Of a stretch of 64,000 nucleotides of DNA, positions 36,075-46,275 are shown piece by piece; the first letter of the stretch is position 1; each line of letters opens with the position of its first letter. The stretch spans positions 5,013,001 through 5,077,000 of the forward strand of contig NZ_CP108569.1 of NCBI RefSeq assembly GCF_036010505.1, written 5' to 3'. Source of the stretch: Streptomyces sp. NBC_01197 (GTDB lineage Bacteria; Actinomycetota; Actinomycetes; Streptomycetales; Streptomycetaceae). The notes beneath the pieces were generated by a model. The model was not told where the DNA came from and searched no databases. It was given only the letters and a program-made list of their open reading frames with translations. The translations under genes were made by a program, and so were the position numbers.

Positions 36075-37583
36075 ATGGCAGTCGACTACGCGGTGATCGT
36101 GGCCTATCTGGCAGGCATGCTCGCCATGGGCTGGTGGGGCATGCGCCGCGCCAAGTCCAAGTCGGAGTTCCTGGTGGCGGGCCGCAGGCTCGGACCCGCC
36201 ATGTACTCCGGCACCATGGCCGCGATCGTGCTCGGCGGCGCCTCCACCATCGGCGGTGTGGGCCTCGGGTACCAGTACGGGCTCTCCGGCGCCTGGATGG
36301 TCTTCACCATCGGCCTGGGGCTCCTCGCGCTCAGCATCTTCTTCTCCGGGCGCATCGCCCGGTTGAAGGTCTACACCGTCTCCGAGATGCTCGACCTGCG
36401 CTACGGCGGCCGGGCCGGGGTCATCTCCGGCGTGGTCATGTGGGCGTACACGCTGATGCTCGCGGTCACCTCGACCATCGCCTACGCCACGATCTTCGAC
36501 GTCCTCTTCGACATGAACCGGACCGTGGCGATCATTCTCGGCGGTGCGATCGTCGTCGCGTACTCGACGCTCGGCGGCATGTGGTCGATCACCCTCACCG
36601 ACATGGTGCAGTTCGTCGTCAAGACGATCGGCGTGCTCCTCCTGCTGCTGCCGATCGCGATCGTCAAGGCCGGCGGCTTCTCCGAGATGAAGGCCAAGCT
36701 GCCCACCTCGTACTTCGACCCGCTGGGCATCGGCGCCGAGACGATCTTCACGTATGTCCTGATCTACACCTTCGGCATGCTGATCGGGCAGGACATCTGG
36801 CAGCGGGTGTTCACCGCGCGCAGCGACAAGGTCGCCCGGCTCGGTGGCACGGTCGCCGGTACGTACTGCCTGGTGTACGCGGTCGCCGGGGCCGTCATCG
36901 GGACGGCCGCCAAGGTCATGTACCCGAAGCTGCCGAGCTCCGACGCCGCCTTCGCCACCATCGTGAAGGACGAACTGCCCATAGGCGTACGGGGACTGGT
37001 GCTCGCCGCCGCGCTGGCAGCGGTGATGTCCACCTCGTCCGGGGCGCTGATCGCCTGCGCCACCGTCGCCAACAACGACATCTGGTCGCGGCTGCGCGGG
37101 ATACGGGGCGGCGGGCGCGCAAAGGGCGAGGACCACGACGAGGTGCGCGGCAACCGGGCCTTCATCCTCGTCATGGGCGTCCTGGTCATCTGTATCGCCA
37201 TCGCGCTGAACAACGTCGTCGAGGCGCTCACCGTCGCGTACAACCTGCTGGTCGGCGGGTTGCTGGTGCCGATCCTGGGCGGTCTGCTGTGGAAACGCGG
37301 CACGGTGCAGGGAGCGCTGGCGTCCGTCGCGGCGGGCGGGCTCGTCGTGCTGGGCCTGATGGTGAAGTTCGGCGCCCTCGCCAACGAGCCGATCTACTAC
37401 GGGCTGCTCTGCTCCCTGGTCGTGTACGTCGTCGTCTCGCTGGCCACCAAGCCGACCGACAGGGCGGTGCTCGCGGCCTGGCGGGAGCGGCTGGCCGGGC
37501 GTGACGGATCCGGCGCGGAAGCAGCCGCCGGGCCCGGCTCGGAGCCCGGCTCCGCCGCCGATTCCGTAGCGGCCCACAGCTAA
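36075..37583 (+). CDS. sodium:solute symporter family transporter
   Basis: Integral membrane protein of 502 residues with about 13 membrane segments and the SSS fold. It has the N-terminal [24 protein letters not shown] first helix pair, the [12 protein letters not shown] segment near residue 235 and the sodium-site helix [19 protein letters not shown] near residue 320. The C-terminal tail is Ala/Gly/Pro/Ser-rich. I chose the ATG at 36075 ([12 protein letters not shown]) over a much longer open frame. It precedes the agmatinase-family gene and probably imports its substrate or a precursor, such as a guanidino compound or amino acid. Confidence 0.9.
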   Translation: MAVDYAVIVAYLAGMLAMGWWGMRRAKSKSEFLVAGRRLGPAMYSGTMAAIVLGGASTIGGVGLGYQYGLSGAWMVFTIGLGLLALSIFFSGRIARLKVYTVSEMLDLRYGGRAGVISGVVMWAYTLMLAVTSTIAYATIFDVLFDMNRTVAIILGGAIVVAYSTLGGMWSITLTDMVQFVVKTIGVLLLLLPIAIVKAGGFSEMKAKLPTSYFDPLGIGAETIFTYVLIYTFGMLIGQDIWQRVFTARSDKVARLGGTVAGTYCLVYAVAGAVIGTAAKVMYPKLPSSDAAFATIVKDELPIGVRGLVLAAALAAVMSTSSGALIACATVANNDIWSRLRGIRGGGRAKGEDHDEVRGNRAFILVMGVLVICIAIALNNVVEALTVAYNLLVGGLLVPILGGLLWKRGTVQGALASVAAGGLVVLGLMVKFGALANEPIYYGLLCSLVVYVVVSLATKPTDRAVLAAWRERLAGRDGSGAEAAAGPGSEPGSAADSVAAHS

Positions 37584-37593
37584 AGTTCCGACG

Positions 37594-37669
37594 CGTCACA
37601 AGCGCAGCGAAGACACGTCAAAAGCGCAGAAGCACAGAGAACGCGTCAAAAGCGCAGAAGCACAGAGAA
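37594..37669. repeat. tandem repeats of about 28 bp between the symporter and agmatinase genes
   Basis: A 26-bp unit starting CGTCAAAAGCGCAGAAGCAC occurs at 37616-37641 and again, identically, at 37644-37669 (period 28). A diverged copy begins at 37594. The array is AG-rich for this genome and lies just upstream of the agmatinase ribosome site, so copy number could affect the spacing or stability of the transcript leader. Confidence 0.85.
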
Positions 37670-37690
37670 ACAGAGAAGAAGGGCACCCCA

Positions 37691-38659
37691 ATGAGCAGCA
37701 CCGAACAGCCGCGCGGCCCCGTCGATTCGTCCCGCGTCCCCCGGTACGCCGGCCCCGCGACCTTCGCCAGGCTGCCCAGGCTCGACGAGGTCGGCACGGC
37801 CGATGTGGCGGTCGTCGGTGTGCCCTTCGACTCCGGTGTCTCCTACCGGCCGGGCGCCCGCTTCGGCGGCAACGCCATCCGCGAGGCGTCCCGGCTGCTG
37901 CGCCCGTACAACCCGGCGCAGGACGCGGCGCCGTTCGCGCTGGCCCAGGTCGCCGACGCGGGCGACATCGCGGCCAACCCGTTCAACATCAACGAGGCCG
38001 TCGACACCATCGAGGCCGCCGCCGACGACCTGCTCTCCACCGGCGCCCGGCTGATGACGCTCGGCGGTGACCACACCATCGCGCTGCCGCTGCTGCGCTC
38101 GGTCGCCAAGCTGCACGGCCCGGTCGCGCTGCTGCACTTCGACGCGCACCTGGACACCTGGGACACCTACTTCGGGGCCGAGTACACCCACGGCACGCCG
38201 TTCCGCCGGGCCGTCGAGGAGGGCATCCTCGACACGTCCGCGCTCTCGCACGTGGGCACGCGCGGCCCGCTCTACGGCAAGAAGGACCTGGACGACGACG
38301 CGAAGATGGGCTTCGGCATCGTCTCGTCGGCCGACGTCATGCGGCGCGGGGTGGACGAGATCACCGACCAGCTGCGCCAGCGCATCGGCGACCGGCCGCT
38401 GTACATCTCCATCGACATCGACGTACTGGACCCGGCGCACGCGCCCGGCACCGGCACCCCGGAGGCGGGCGGGCTGACCTCCCGCGAGCTCCTGGAGATC
38501 GTCCGCGGGCTCTCCTCCTGCCACTTGGTCTCCGCCGACCTGGTGGAGGTCGCGCCGGCGTACGACCACGCCGAGATCACCTCCGTAGCCGCCTCCCACA
38601 CGGCGTACGAGCTGACCACGATCATGTCGCGTCAGATTGCCGAGGCGCGGGCGAAGTGA
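37691..38659 (+). CDS. agmatinase/guanidinobutyrase-family ureohydrolase
   Basis: Binuclear manganese ureohydrolase of 322 residues that splits urea from a guanidino compound. The metal-binding motifs are [11 protein letters not shown] near residue 125, DAHLDTWD near residue 150 and [19 protein letters not shown] near residue 240. Agmatine, guanidinobutyrate and guanidinopropionate enzymes share these motifs, so the substrate is not fixed. A GTG start of the next gene overlaps its stop (GTGA), so it is coupled to the ThDP enzyme. Upstream are a symporter and a PucR regulator. If the ThDP enzyme is a 2-ketoarginine decarboxylase, guanidinobutyrate would be the natural substrate. Confidence 0.9.
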   Translation: MSSTEQPRGPVDSSRVPRYAGPATFARLPRLDEVGTADVAVVGVPFDSGVSYRPGARFGGNAIREASRLLRPYNPAQDAAPFALAQVADAGDIAANPFNINEAVDTIEAAADDLLSTGARLMTLGGDHTIALPLLRSVAKLHGPVALLHFDAHLDTWDTYFGAEYTHGTPFRRAVEEGILDTSALSHVGTRGPLYGKKDLDDDAKMGFGIVSSADVMRRGVDEITDQLRQRIGDRPLYISIDIDVLDPAHAPGTGTPEAGGLTSRELLEIVRGLSSCHLVSADLVEVAPAYDHAEITSVAASHTAYELTTIMSRQIAEARAK

Positions 38660-40338
38660 CCCACGACCACCACCACGAGACCCCGCGGTTCACCGCTGAG
38701 CAGACCGCCGCCGCGCTGAACCCTCCGGCAGGGCGCAACGGCGGCGACCTGGTCGTCGAGACCCTCCAGGGGCTGGGCGCCACCACGGTCTTCGGCCTCC
38801 CCGGCCAGCACGCGCTCGGCATGTTCGACGCGCTGCGCCGCTCCGCGCTCTCGTACGTGGGGCTGCGCGTCGAGAACAACGCGGGCTTCGCCGCCGACGC
38901 GTACGGCCGGATCACCGGCGAGGTCGCCCCGCTGCTGCTCTCCACCGGCCCCGGCGCGCTGACCTCGCTCGCCGCGCTCCAGGAGGCGGCGGCGGCCAGC
39001 GCGCCCGTGCTCGCGATCTCCAGCCAGGTCCCGACGGCCGGGCTCGGCGGCGGACGCCACGGATACCTGCATGAACTCCGTGACCAGAAGGCGTCGTTCC
39101 GCGACATCGTGAAGTCCGTGCACACCGTGCGCACCGCGTCCCAGATCCCCTCCGCCATCGCGGCGGCCTGGGAGTCCGCGCTGACCGCCCCGCACGGGCC
39201 CGTCTGGGTGGAGATCCCGCAGGACGTGCTGCTGGCCGCGACGACCCTGCCGCCCGTCACCGCGATGGACGCGACCCCGCGCGAGCTGGAACCGCGCCCC
39301 GAACTGACGGCGGTGGCAGCACACTTGCTCTCGCACGCCGAGCGCCCGGTGATCATCGCGGGGGGCGGTGTCGTACGGTCCGACGCGGCCGGCAAGCTGC
39401 TCGCGCTCGCCGAACGGCTCGACGCCCCGGTCGTCTGCACGGTCGGCGGGAAGGGCGCTCTCCCCTGGGAGCACCCGCTCTCGCTCCAGTCGTGGATGGA
39501 GGACCGGCACACCACGGACTTCCTGGAGGCGGCGGACGTCCTGCTGGTAGTCGGCTCCGGGCTGGGCGAACTCTCCTCGAACTACCACACGTTCAAGCCA
39601 CGCGGCCGGGTCGTCCAGATCGAGGCGGACCTCGGCAAGCTGGAGTCCAACCACCCGGCGCTCGGCATCCACGCCGACGCCCGGATCGCGCTGTCCGCCC
39701 TGCTCGAAACGGTGGAGGAGCGCACCGATCCGGGCGCGGCCGACTCCGTACGCACCGTCCTCGCCAAGGTCGCGGAGCGGATCGCGGGCCAGGACCTGGA
39801 CCGGGAACAGCGGATCCTGGCCTCGGTCAGGGCCGCGCTGCCCGCGTCGTCACCCAGCTTCTGGGACATGACGATCCTCGCCTACTGGGCGTGGTCCGCC
39901 TGGCCGGGCGCGCTGCACTCCGCGCAGGGCGCGGGCGGCCTCGGCTACGGCTTCCCGGCCGCACTGGGAGCGGCGGTCGCCGACCCGACCACGCCGGTCC
40001 TCGCGGTGTCGGGCGACGGCGGTGCGATGTACTCGATCGCCGAACTGGCGACGGCCCGCCAGTACGGCCTGCCGGTCACCTGGCTGATCGTGGACGACGG
40101 CGGCTACGGCATCCTGCGCGAGTACATGGAGGACGCCTTCGGCGAGGCCACCGCGACGGAACTCACCCGTCCGGACTTCGTGGCCCTGGCCGAGTCCTTC
40201 GGGGTCCCGGCACTGCGTACGTCCCCGGAGACGCTGACCGATGACCTGGCCAAGGCCCTCGCGGAGCCGGGCCCTTCGGTGGTCGTGCTGCCTGCGGTGC
40301 TGAAGATGTTCGCGCCGACGCATCTGGGCGACAGCTGA
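38656..40338 (+). CDS. thiamine diphosphate-dependent enzyme (acetolactate synthase-like; possibly 2-ketoarginine decarboxylase)
   Basis: ThDP enzyme of 560 residues with Pyr, central and PP domains. The cofactor-activating Glu is in [14 protein letters not shown] near residue 72. The diphosphate-binding [21 protein letters not shown] begins near residue 453. Annotation by similarity alone would be acetolactate synthase, but there is no regulatory subunit gene, and it is coupled to an agmatinase-family gene. Its length matches AruI, the 2-ketoarginine decarboxylase of the arginine transaminase route, whose product leads to guanidinobutyrate. That role is inference. Its last 35 codons are part of a 106-bp repeat found again at 52985, and it ends LGDS rather than LG. 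Confidence 0.85.
   Translation: MTHDHHHETPRFTAEQTAAALNPPAGRNGGDLVVETLQGLGATTVFGLPGQHALGMFDALRRSALSYVGLRVENNAGFAADAYGRITGEVAPLLLSTGPGALTSLAALQEAAAASAPVLAISSQVPTAGLGGGRHGYLHELRDQKASFRDIVKSVHTVRTASQIPSAIAAAWESALTAPHGPVWVEIPQDVLLAATTLPPVTAMDATPRELEPRPELTAVAAHLLSHAERPVIIAGGGVVRSDAAGKLLALAERLDAPVVCTVGGKGALPWEHPLSLQSWMEDRHTTDFLEAADVLLVVGSGLGELSSNYHTFKPRGRVVQIEADLGKLESNHPALGIHADARIALSALLETVEERTDPGAADSVRTVLAKVAERIAGQDLDREQRILASVRAALPASSPSFWDMTILAYWAWSAWPGALHSAQGAGGLGYGFPAALGAAVADPTTPVLAVSGDGGAMYSIAELATARQYGLPVTWLIVDDGGYGILREYMEDAFGEATATELTRPDFVALAESFGVPALRTSPETLTDDLAKALAEPGPSVVVLPAVLKMFAPTHLGDS
40224..40329. repeat. 106-bp direct repeat, left copy (attL-like)
   Basis: From CCCGGAGACGCTGACC to GACGCATCTGGGC this segment is identical to 52985-53090 over all 106 bases. 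It forms the 3' end of the ThDP gene. Identity stops sharply on both sides (C versus G before, GACAGCTGA versus TGAGGTGCGG after). It marks the left edge of the defence island. Confidence 0.97.
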
Positions 40339-40357
40339 TCACCCATTCGGCTGCCCG

Positions 40358-40391
40358 CGGCCTCCGGTGCGGGATATCTTCCCGGAGGCCG
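40358..40391 (+). terminator. hairpin after the ThDP gene, inside the island edge
   Basis: CGGCCTCCGG (40358-40367) and CCGGAGGCCG (40382-40391) form a perfect 10-bp stem with a 14-nt loop, 20 bp after the stop. It belongs to the inserted side of the repeat. Confidence 0.75.
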
Positions 40392-40456
40392 TACGGGTTC
40401 CCGGTCGGGCCGATGTCGGACCCGGCGGATAACCTGGGCGCGGAGAGGAGGAGGGT

Positions 40457-41713
40457 GTGCTGCTGAGGTTCCGTGTCGCGAACGTACGGTCTCTGCGAGA
40501 CGAGCAGGAGCTGTCCTTCGTCGCGCCCGAAGGTGAGGAGAACGGGGCAGCTACCGAGCTGGAGCTGGCAGGCGGCGGATCCGTAGCCGTATACCCCCTG
40601 CTCGGCATCTTCGGCGCGAATGCCTCTGGCAAGTCGAACGTCCTGGCTGCTCTCGGCGACATGCGCAACGCAGTCCTCAACTCCTATGCACGCTGGGCCT
40701 CTTACGACGGCATCCCGCGCCAGGCATTCGCCCTGAGCCCGAAGAGCGAGGGTGAGCCGTCCTTCTTCGAAGCCGATCTCGTGATCGACTCGGTGCGCTG
40801 GACGTACGGTTTCGAGCTCGGCCCCTCCCGTGTCGAAGCCGAATGGCTGCACAGCTACCCGCGCGGACGCCGCCAGGAGTGGCTCGACCGCGACGCCTCC
40901 CGTGTCGAGGTCTTCAAGTGGCCGGGCGGCCGGGTCCGCGACCGCGCCCAGCTCGTACGCCGTACGAGGCCGAACGCACTCCTGCTGTCCACCGCCGGCA
41001 CGGACAACCACCCGCAGCTCTCGCCACTCTTCCACTGGTTTCGCCGCAACCTCTGGTCGATCAACCCGGAGGCCGAGCGGACGCAGCGTGAGGAGTTCAC
41101 CACACGTGAGCTCGGGGGCGCGCGGGCCTCCCGTATCCAGGCGCTCCTTCAGGTCGCGGACCTGGGCATCTCCGGGGCGGCGATCGTTCCCGACGGACCG
41201 GGCAGAAGCACGGTGAAGCTCACTCATCGTTCGGCCGCCGGGGATGTGGCCTTCGACTGGCATGAGGAGTCCTACGGCACCCGCTCCTGGTTCGCCCTCC
41301 TGGGCCCCCTGCTCCTGGCTCTCGACGAGGGCGCGGTGCTGCTCATCGACGAGCTGGATGCGAGCCTGCACTCCCGCTTCGCCGCCGAGGTTGTCCGCCT
41401 CTTCCATGACCCGGACGCGAACCCGCACGGCGCGCAGCTGGTCTTCACGTCACACGACGCGACGATGCTCACCACCCCGATCGGCGAGCGGCTCCTGGAG
41501 CCGGGCCAGGTGTGGCTGACACAGAAGGACAAGGACGGCGCGAGCGAGCTGTACCCGCTGACAGACGCGGACCCCGGCGAGGACGAGGACCTGACCAAGT
41601 CGTATCTGGCCGGGGCGTTCGGCGGAGTTCCCGCACTCCTGGAGGGACAGATCGCCCGGCGGCTGCGCGCTTCACGGACGACGGGCGCATATGACGAGGT
41701 GGGGCAGGACTGA
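40457..41713 (+). CDS. RloA/AbiLi-type AAA ATPase
   Basis: ATPase of 418 residues of the SMC/OLD-like group. It starts with the family LRFRVANVRSLRDEQELSF and has Walker A FGANASGKSN near residue 52. The signature region and Walker B LLIDELDASLH are near residue 294, then FTSHDATML. Such ATPases pair with RloB as a two-gene defence system (AbiL type), often beside type I restriction genes, as here. The GTG at 40457 is preceded by a strong GGAGAGGAGGAGG. Its stop overlaps the rloB start (TGATG). The trigger and mode of action are not determined by sequence. Confidence 0.85.
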   Translation: MLLRFRVANVRSLRDEQELSFVAPEGEENGAATELELAGGGSVAVYPLLGIFGANASGKSNVLAALGDMRNAVLNSYARWASYDGIPRQAFALSPKSEGEPSFFEADLVIDSVRWTYGFELGPSRVEAEWLHSYPRGRRQEWLDRDASRVEVFKWPGGRVRDRAQLVRRTRPNALLLSTAGTDNHPQLSPLFHWFRRNLWSINPEAERTQREEFTTRELGGARASRIQALLQVADLGISGAAIVPDGPGRSTVKLTHRSAAGDVAFDWHEESYGTRSWFALLGPLLLALDEGAVLLIDELDASLHSRFAAEVVRLFHDPDANPHGAQLVFTSHDATMLTTPIGERLLEPGQVWLTQKDKDGASELYPLTDADPGEDEDLTKSYLAGAFGGVPALLEGQIARRLRASRTTGAYDEVGQD

Positions 41714-42399
41714 TGGCGCGGGCAAGGAGGGGGAACGACTCGCTGGCCCGTCCGGCGAGGGGGACCGGGCAGCGCAGGCGCGAGGTCTACATCTTCACCG
41801 AGGGCAAGGTGACCGAGCCGGGCTATCTCGACATCGTCAGGGAGAGCGGCCTCCCGAAGGACCCGGCCCTGCAGGTCGACATGCACATCATGAATCGCAA
41901 GCTGAAGAGCGACCGTAAGCCGCTCGATCTGGTCGACATGGCGGTTGCGCTGAAGCGGGAGAAGGACCGCGAGGCCAAGCGAGCCAAGGTCACTCTGAAA
42001 TCCGACCTCAGACCCCAGTTCTGGTGCGTCTTCGACCACGACAACTACCCGCATCTCGCAGCCGCCATGAAGCAGGCCAAGGATGATGGGATCGAGGTTG
42101 CCTTCTCGCACCCGTGTTTCGAGGTGTGGCGCCTCGCCCACTACCAGGTGGTCAACGGCAGGTTCTCCGGCGTGTGCGGTGGAGCGGCCGGCCGGTTGCC
42201 GTTCGCGCCGGGCACCGTGGATGCGAAAGACCCCAAGGTTGTCCTCCCGCACCAGATCGTCGGCCGCTACGAGACGGCGAAGAAGAACGCGGAGCAGATG
42301 AACGGCCGGCACGGCGAGCAACTGCAGAAGATCGACAGGGACCCTTACACGGACGTGTACGCCTTGGTGGAGCGGGGTCTCGGGATCTCCACGTACTGA
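41713..42399 (+). CDS. RloB-family protein (AbiLii-like)
   Basis: Protein of 228 residues and the partner of the RloA ATPase. It has a basic N-terminus, then IFTEGKVTEPGYL near residue 27 with conserved Glu residues, FWCVFDHDNYPHL near residue 105 with paired Asp, and AFSHPCFEVWRLAHYQ near residue 130. These acidic positions resemble a Toprim-like nuclease core (E, DxD), as in other ATPase-Toprim defence pairs. That makes it the likely effector of the pair. It is followed 67 bp later by hsdM. Confidence 0.87.
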   Translation: MARARRGNDSLARPARGTGQRRREVYIFTEGKVTEPGYLDIVRESGLPKDPALQVDMHIMNRKLKSDRKPLDLVDMAVALKREKDREAKRAKVTLKSDLRPQFWCVFDHDNYPHLAAAMKQAKDDGIEVAFSHPCFEVWRLAHYQVVNGRFSGVCGGAAGRLPFAPGTVDAKDPKVVLPHQIVGRYETAKKNAEQMNGRHGEQLQKIDRDPYTDVYALVERGLGISTY

Positions 42400-42466
42400 T
42401 TGATTTCGGTACGGACCTGGACGGCCGTAGGGTTTGCCCGTCATCTCAGGTCGTAGGGAGTCGTAC

Positions 42467-45100
42467 GTGGCCAAGCTCACGCTCGCCCAGTTGGAGCGGC
42501 ATCTGTTCGCCGCCGCGGACATCCTCCGAGGCACGATGGATGCCTCCGAGTACAAGGACTACATCTTCGGGCTGCTCTTCCTGAAGCGGGCCAACGATGA
42601 GTTCGAGGCGGCGGGGGAGCGGATCAGGCAGTATGCGTCCGAAGAGCTGAAGCTCGGCGCCGATGACCTGCCCGGCTATCTGGAGCAGCCCGCCCCGTAC
42701 CGCCAGCGCGATGTCCTCTTTGTTCCGGAGAAGGCCCGGTGGCAGCTGGTCTCCGCCGCCTCCCACAACATCAACGAGATGACCCTGCGGCCCGCGCTGC
42801 TGGCGCTCGAAGGCCAGAACACGAAGCTCAAGGGTCTCTTCGACCACCTCGACTTCAACCGCATCGGCGGATCGGGCGCAGCGACGGGCGCGGCCAAGCT
42901 CGCCGACCAGCGGCTCAAGCTCCTCATCGCGCATTTCGGGCGCATCCGGCTGCGTACGGAGGACTTCGAGTTCCCGGACCTGATCGGGGCCGCGTACGAG
43001 TACCTGATCAAGGAGTTCGCCGACTCGGCCGGCCGCAAGGGCGGCGAGTTCTACACCCCGCGCGCCGTGGTCCGCATGATGGTCGAACTCCTCGCCCCCA
43101 CCGAAGGCATGAGGATCTACGACCCGTGCGTCGGCTCGGGCGGCATGCTCATCCACGCGGCGGAGTATGTGGAGGAGCACGGCGGCGACACCTCGTCGAT
43201 GTTCTTCGCCGGGCAGGACGCCAACAGCGGCTCCTGGATCATGTCGACGATGAATATGGTCCTGCACGGGGTCCGCCGGTTCGACCTGACGACCGGGGAC
43301 ACACTGTCGCAGCCGACGCATGTGCCGAGGTCGGACGCGGACCGGTTCGACGGGGTGCTGAGCAATCCGCCGTTCTCCATGGACTACGTGCTGAGTGACC
43401 TGCTGCACGCGACGGAGCGTGCGGAGTACGGGGCGACGAGCGAGCGCGGCAAGGCCGACCTGATGTTCCTCCAGCACATGCTGTGGGAGGCCAAGCAGGA
43501 AGGCCGGGGTGGGATGGTCATCACCGTGATGCCGCATGGGGTGCTGTTCCGTGGTGGCGGTGAACAGGCCATCCGCACAAAGCTGTTGGACAAGGACGCG
43601 GTGGAGGCGGTCATCGGCCTCGCTCCGAACCTCTTCTACGGGACGGGCATCCCGGCCTGCATTCTGGTGCTCCGCCCGCCGGGCCGGAAGGACCCGGAGC
43701 GAGCGGGCAAGGTGCTGTTCATCAACGCGGACCGGGAGTTCCACGCCGAGCGGGCGCAGAACGTGCTGCTGCCCGAGCATGCAGAGAAGATCGTGTCGAC
43801 CTTCCATGGGTACGGGGAGGTGCCGGGGTTCTCGCGGCTGGTCAGCCGGGAGGAGCTCGCCGCCAACGACGACAACCTCAACATCCGGCGCTACGTGGAC
43901 AACACGCCGCCGCCCGAGCCGCAGGATGTGCGGGCGCATCTGATGGGCGGGGTCCCGCGCGCGGAGATCGAGGCGAAGAAGCCGCTGCTCGACTCGTACG
44001 GGATCGGGCTCGACGACCTGTTCGTGGAGCGCGAACCGACGGACCCGGAGTATGTGGACTTCCGGGGTGAGGCGGCGGGCGGCCGTCCGGAGCTGGGCGA
44101 GCTGGCTCGCCCCCGTGAGGAGGCGCTGCGGGCGGAGTTCAGCGGGTGGTGGGAGGCGGAGGCCGCACGCCGGCTGGAGGCGGTTGCGGCGACGCCGGAG
44201 GTGCTGGAGTCGTCGACACCATCGGAGCGCAAGGCTGCGCTGATGGCGGTGCGTGGGCAGTTGATGGGGTCGTTCGTGGAGCGGCTGAGCGGGGTTGGGC
44301 TTCTGGACCGGTATGCGCTGGCTGGTGCGGTTGCGGGGTGGTGGTACGAGGCGAAGTACGACCTCCTGGCTCTGTCGGAGAACGGGTTCGAGGGCGTCGT
44401 TGCGGGGTGGGTCGAGAACGTAGACACGATGCTCGCTCCTGAGCAGGACGCGCGGACACGGAAGTTGCGTACGCGGTCTGCGGCGGAGCGACGGCAGGCG
44501 TACGACCACAAGGTGGTCGCGGCGATCGCTCCGGACTTCCTGGAGAAGCTGGCGGAAGCGGATGCCCGGAAGGCGGAGGCGGACGCGCGGCTGAAGGAGC
44601 TGAACGCGAGGCTCACGGGGGGCGGGGAGGAGTCGGAGGGGGACGGTGACTCAGAGGCGGAGGCCGAGTCCGACTCGGATTCCGGCTCCGAGGGAGTCAA
44701 CCTCAGCGTCGAGCAGCTGGCGGAGATCACGGCCGGGCTGGCGAAGGTGAAGAGGGCGCGGACGAAGGCGAACGCGGACATCAAGCGCCTTGAGGCGGAC
44801 TTCCACCGCTATCCGTACCCGAGCAGCCCGCCCATGCTGGGTGAGGAAGCGCCGGGACTGTTCCGGGCGCGGGACGAGCTGGGTGAGGAAGGCGAGCGCC
44901 GGGTGGTGCTGGACCTGCTCCGGGCCGACCTGGCGGCCAAGCTGGAGGGCCACGTGGTGCGGTGGCAGCGGGAGTTGGCTGCTTCGTACGAGACGTGGGA
45001 GCAGAAGTACGCGGTGTCGTTGAGGGAGATCCGGGCGGGGCGGGAACTGGCGGCGGGGAAGCTGGATGGGTTCCTGAAGGAGTTGGGTTATGCCAATTAG
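42467..45100 (+). CDS. hsdM: type I restriction-modification methyltransferase HsdM, with long C-terminal extension
   Basis: N6-adenine methyltransferase of 877 residues, against about 500 for typical HsdM. The N-terminal HsdM_N helical domain ([14 protein letters not shown]) is followed by the SAM-binding motif [10 protein letters not shown] near residue 218 and the catalytic NPPFSM near residue 300. After about residue 530 comes a long extra part with coiled-coil segments ([19 protein letters not shown]), a Glu/Asp/Ser-rich acidic run near 715-745 and further helices. I chose the GTG at 42467 with AGGGAG upstream. The last 11 bases overlap hsdS. It methylates host DNA and forms the core of the restriction complex. 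Confidence 0.92.
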   Translation: MAKLTLAQLERHLFAAADILRGTMDASEYKDYIFGLLFLKRANDEFEAAGERIRQYASEELKLGADDLPGYLEQPAPYRQRDVLFVPEKARWQLVSAASHNINEMTLRPALLALEGQNTKLKGLFDHLDFNRIGGSGAATGAAKLADQRLKLLIAHFGRIRLRTEDFEFPDLIGAAYEYLIKEFADSAGRKGGEFYTPRAVVRMMVELLAPTEGMRIYDPCVGSGGMLIHAAEYVEEHGGDTSSMFFAGQDANSGSWIMSTMNMVLHGVRRFDLTTGDTLSQPTHVPRSDADRFDGVLSNPPFSMDYVLSDLLHATERAEYGATSERGKADLMFLQHMLWEAKQEGRGGMVITVMPHGVLFRGGGEQAIRTKLLDKDAVEAVIGLAPNLFYGTGIPACILVLRPPGRKDPERAGKVLFINADREFHAERAQNVLLPEHAEKIVSTFHGYGEVPGFSRLVSREELAANDDNLNIRRYVDNTPPPEPQDVRAHLMGGVPRAEIEAKKPLLDSYGIGLDDLFVEREPTDPEYVDFRGEAAGGRPELGELARPREEALRAEFSGWWEAEAARRLEAVAATPEVLESSTPSERKAALMAVRGQLMGSFVERLSGVGLLDRYALAGAVAGWWYEAKYDLLALSENGFEGVVAGWVENVDTMLAPEQDARTRKLRTRSAAERRQAYDHKVVAAIAPDFLEKLAEADARKAEADARLKELNARLTGGGEESEGDGDSEAEAESDSDSGSEGVNLSVEQLAEITAGLAKVKRARTKANADIKRLEADFHRYPYPSSPPMLGEEAPGLFRARDELGEEGERRVVLDLLRADLAAKLEGHVVRWQRELAASYETWEQKYAVSLREIRAGRELAAGKLDGFLKELGYAN

Positions 45101-46220
45101 TGAGATCCAGTGGCCCGAAGTCCGGGATGTCGGTGACGTCCGTATGGGGAAGCAGCTTTCACCGGCCAGCCGGGATGCTGCCGGGCAGTTCCCTTACTTG
45201 CGCGTCGCGAACGTTCATCTGGGGCGGATCAACTACGCGGACGTGAACACGATGGGGTTCACGGGCAAGGAGCGTAAGACGTATGGCCTGATGCCCGGAG
45301 ATATCCTGCTGAACGAGGGTCAAAGTCTCGAACTTGTCGGGCGCAGCGCGATTTATGACCGGTCAGAGGGGGAGTTCTGTTTTCAGAACACTCTGGTCCG
45401 ATTCAGGCCGGGGCCTCAAGTTTTTCCCGCGTATGCCCAAGCCATCTTCGAGCGCTGGTTGGCGACAGGCGTCTTCGCTGCGATTGCCAAGCAGACGACG
45501 AGTATCGCGCACTTGGGGGGTGACCGATTCGCTTCGCTGCGGTTCCCTCTCCTGCCGCTTGAATCGCAGCGGCGGATCATCGATGTGCTTGATTCGATTG
45601 ACATGCAGGTTGCATGGACTTTGCGCGAATGTAAAAAGCGAGAATTTGTTGAACATGGGGCGCTGTCCAACTTCCTATATCCGTGGGATTCTGACTCTGG
45701 GGGGCAGTGGGTACACGGTAAGTTCGGAGACTTTGTGCACCTCCAACGTGGTTTTGACATCACAGTGGCCGAACAGCGCCCTGGAGAGGTGCCAGTCGTT
45801 TCATCGTCTGGCATTTCTAGCTTTCACGACGTTCCAAAAGTTAGAGGGCCTGGGGTCGTCACTGGGCGGAAGGGGAAACTTGGAGGCGTCTATTATGTTG
45901 AGGGTAATTACTGGCCTCATGACACGAGCTTGTGGGTTACCGATTTCAAGGGAAACGATCCGTATTTCGTTGCCATTTATATGAGGGCGATGCGTCTGGA
46001 GCGGTACGATGCCGCAACATCAGTTCCTACCCTTAATAGAAATGTGGTCCATAGGCTCCCTGCGTCCTTCCCGGATCCAGTGAGGCAACAGAAGGTGGTC
46101 GCTTTGGTGCGAGCTCATGCAGAGAATTCGACTACACTGCGGGGTGAGATTGCCAAGTTGCGCACCCTTAAGCAGGGTGTGGTGGATGACCTGTTGTCCG
46201 GGCGGGTTGCCGCTTTGTAA
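45090..46220 (+). CDS. hsdS: type I restriction specificity subunit HsdS
   Basis: Specificity subunit of 376 residues with two target-recognition domains, each followed by a helical spacer: TRD1 about 1-150 with spacer [22 protein letters not shown]2 about 205-330 with spacer [18 protein letters not shown]. It determines the split DNA sequence recognised. From about 45600 to 46100 the DNA is clearly lower in GC than anything nearby, covering the end of spacer 1 and TRD2. That suggests TRD2 was acquired by recombination. It overlaps hsdM by 11 bases. Confidence 0.92.
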   Translation: MPISEIQWPEVRDVGDVRMGKQLSPASRDAAGQFPYLRVANVHLGRINYADVNTMGFTGKERKTYGLMPGDILLNEGQSLELVGRSAIYDRSEGEFCFQNTLVRFRPGPQVFPAYAQAIFERWLATGVFAAIAKQTTSIAHLGGDRFASLRFPLLPLESQRRIIDVLDSIDMQVAWTLRECKKREFVEHGALSNFLYPWDSDSGGQWVHGKFGDFVHLQRGFDITVAEQRPGEVPVVSSSGISSFHDVPKVRGPGVVTGRKGKLGGVYYVEGNYWPHDTSLWVTDFKGNDPYFVAIYMRAMRLERYDAATSVPTLNRNVVHRLPASFPDPVRQQKVVALVRAHAENSTTLRGEIAKLRTLKQGVVDDLLSGRVAAL

Positions 46221-46275
46221 GGGTGATACTGATCCTGCCATCACCGTGAGATGCGGGCGGGATGAAGCGAGGTGC

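Noticed and set aside
37594..37669. CRISPR-like array
   Set aside because: Copies are directly adjacent with 2-bp gaps rather than spacer-length intervals, and there are no cas genes; a simple tandem repeat.
40330..40456. Integrase or excisionase gene near the left island edge
   Set aside because: No open frame with tyrosine or serine recombinase motifs on either strand here or elsewhere in the island.
42446..44509. 687-codon frame antisense to hsdM
   Set aside because: Shadow of a strongly coding gene on the other strand; no motif.
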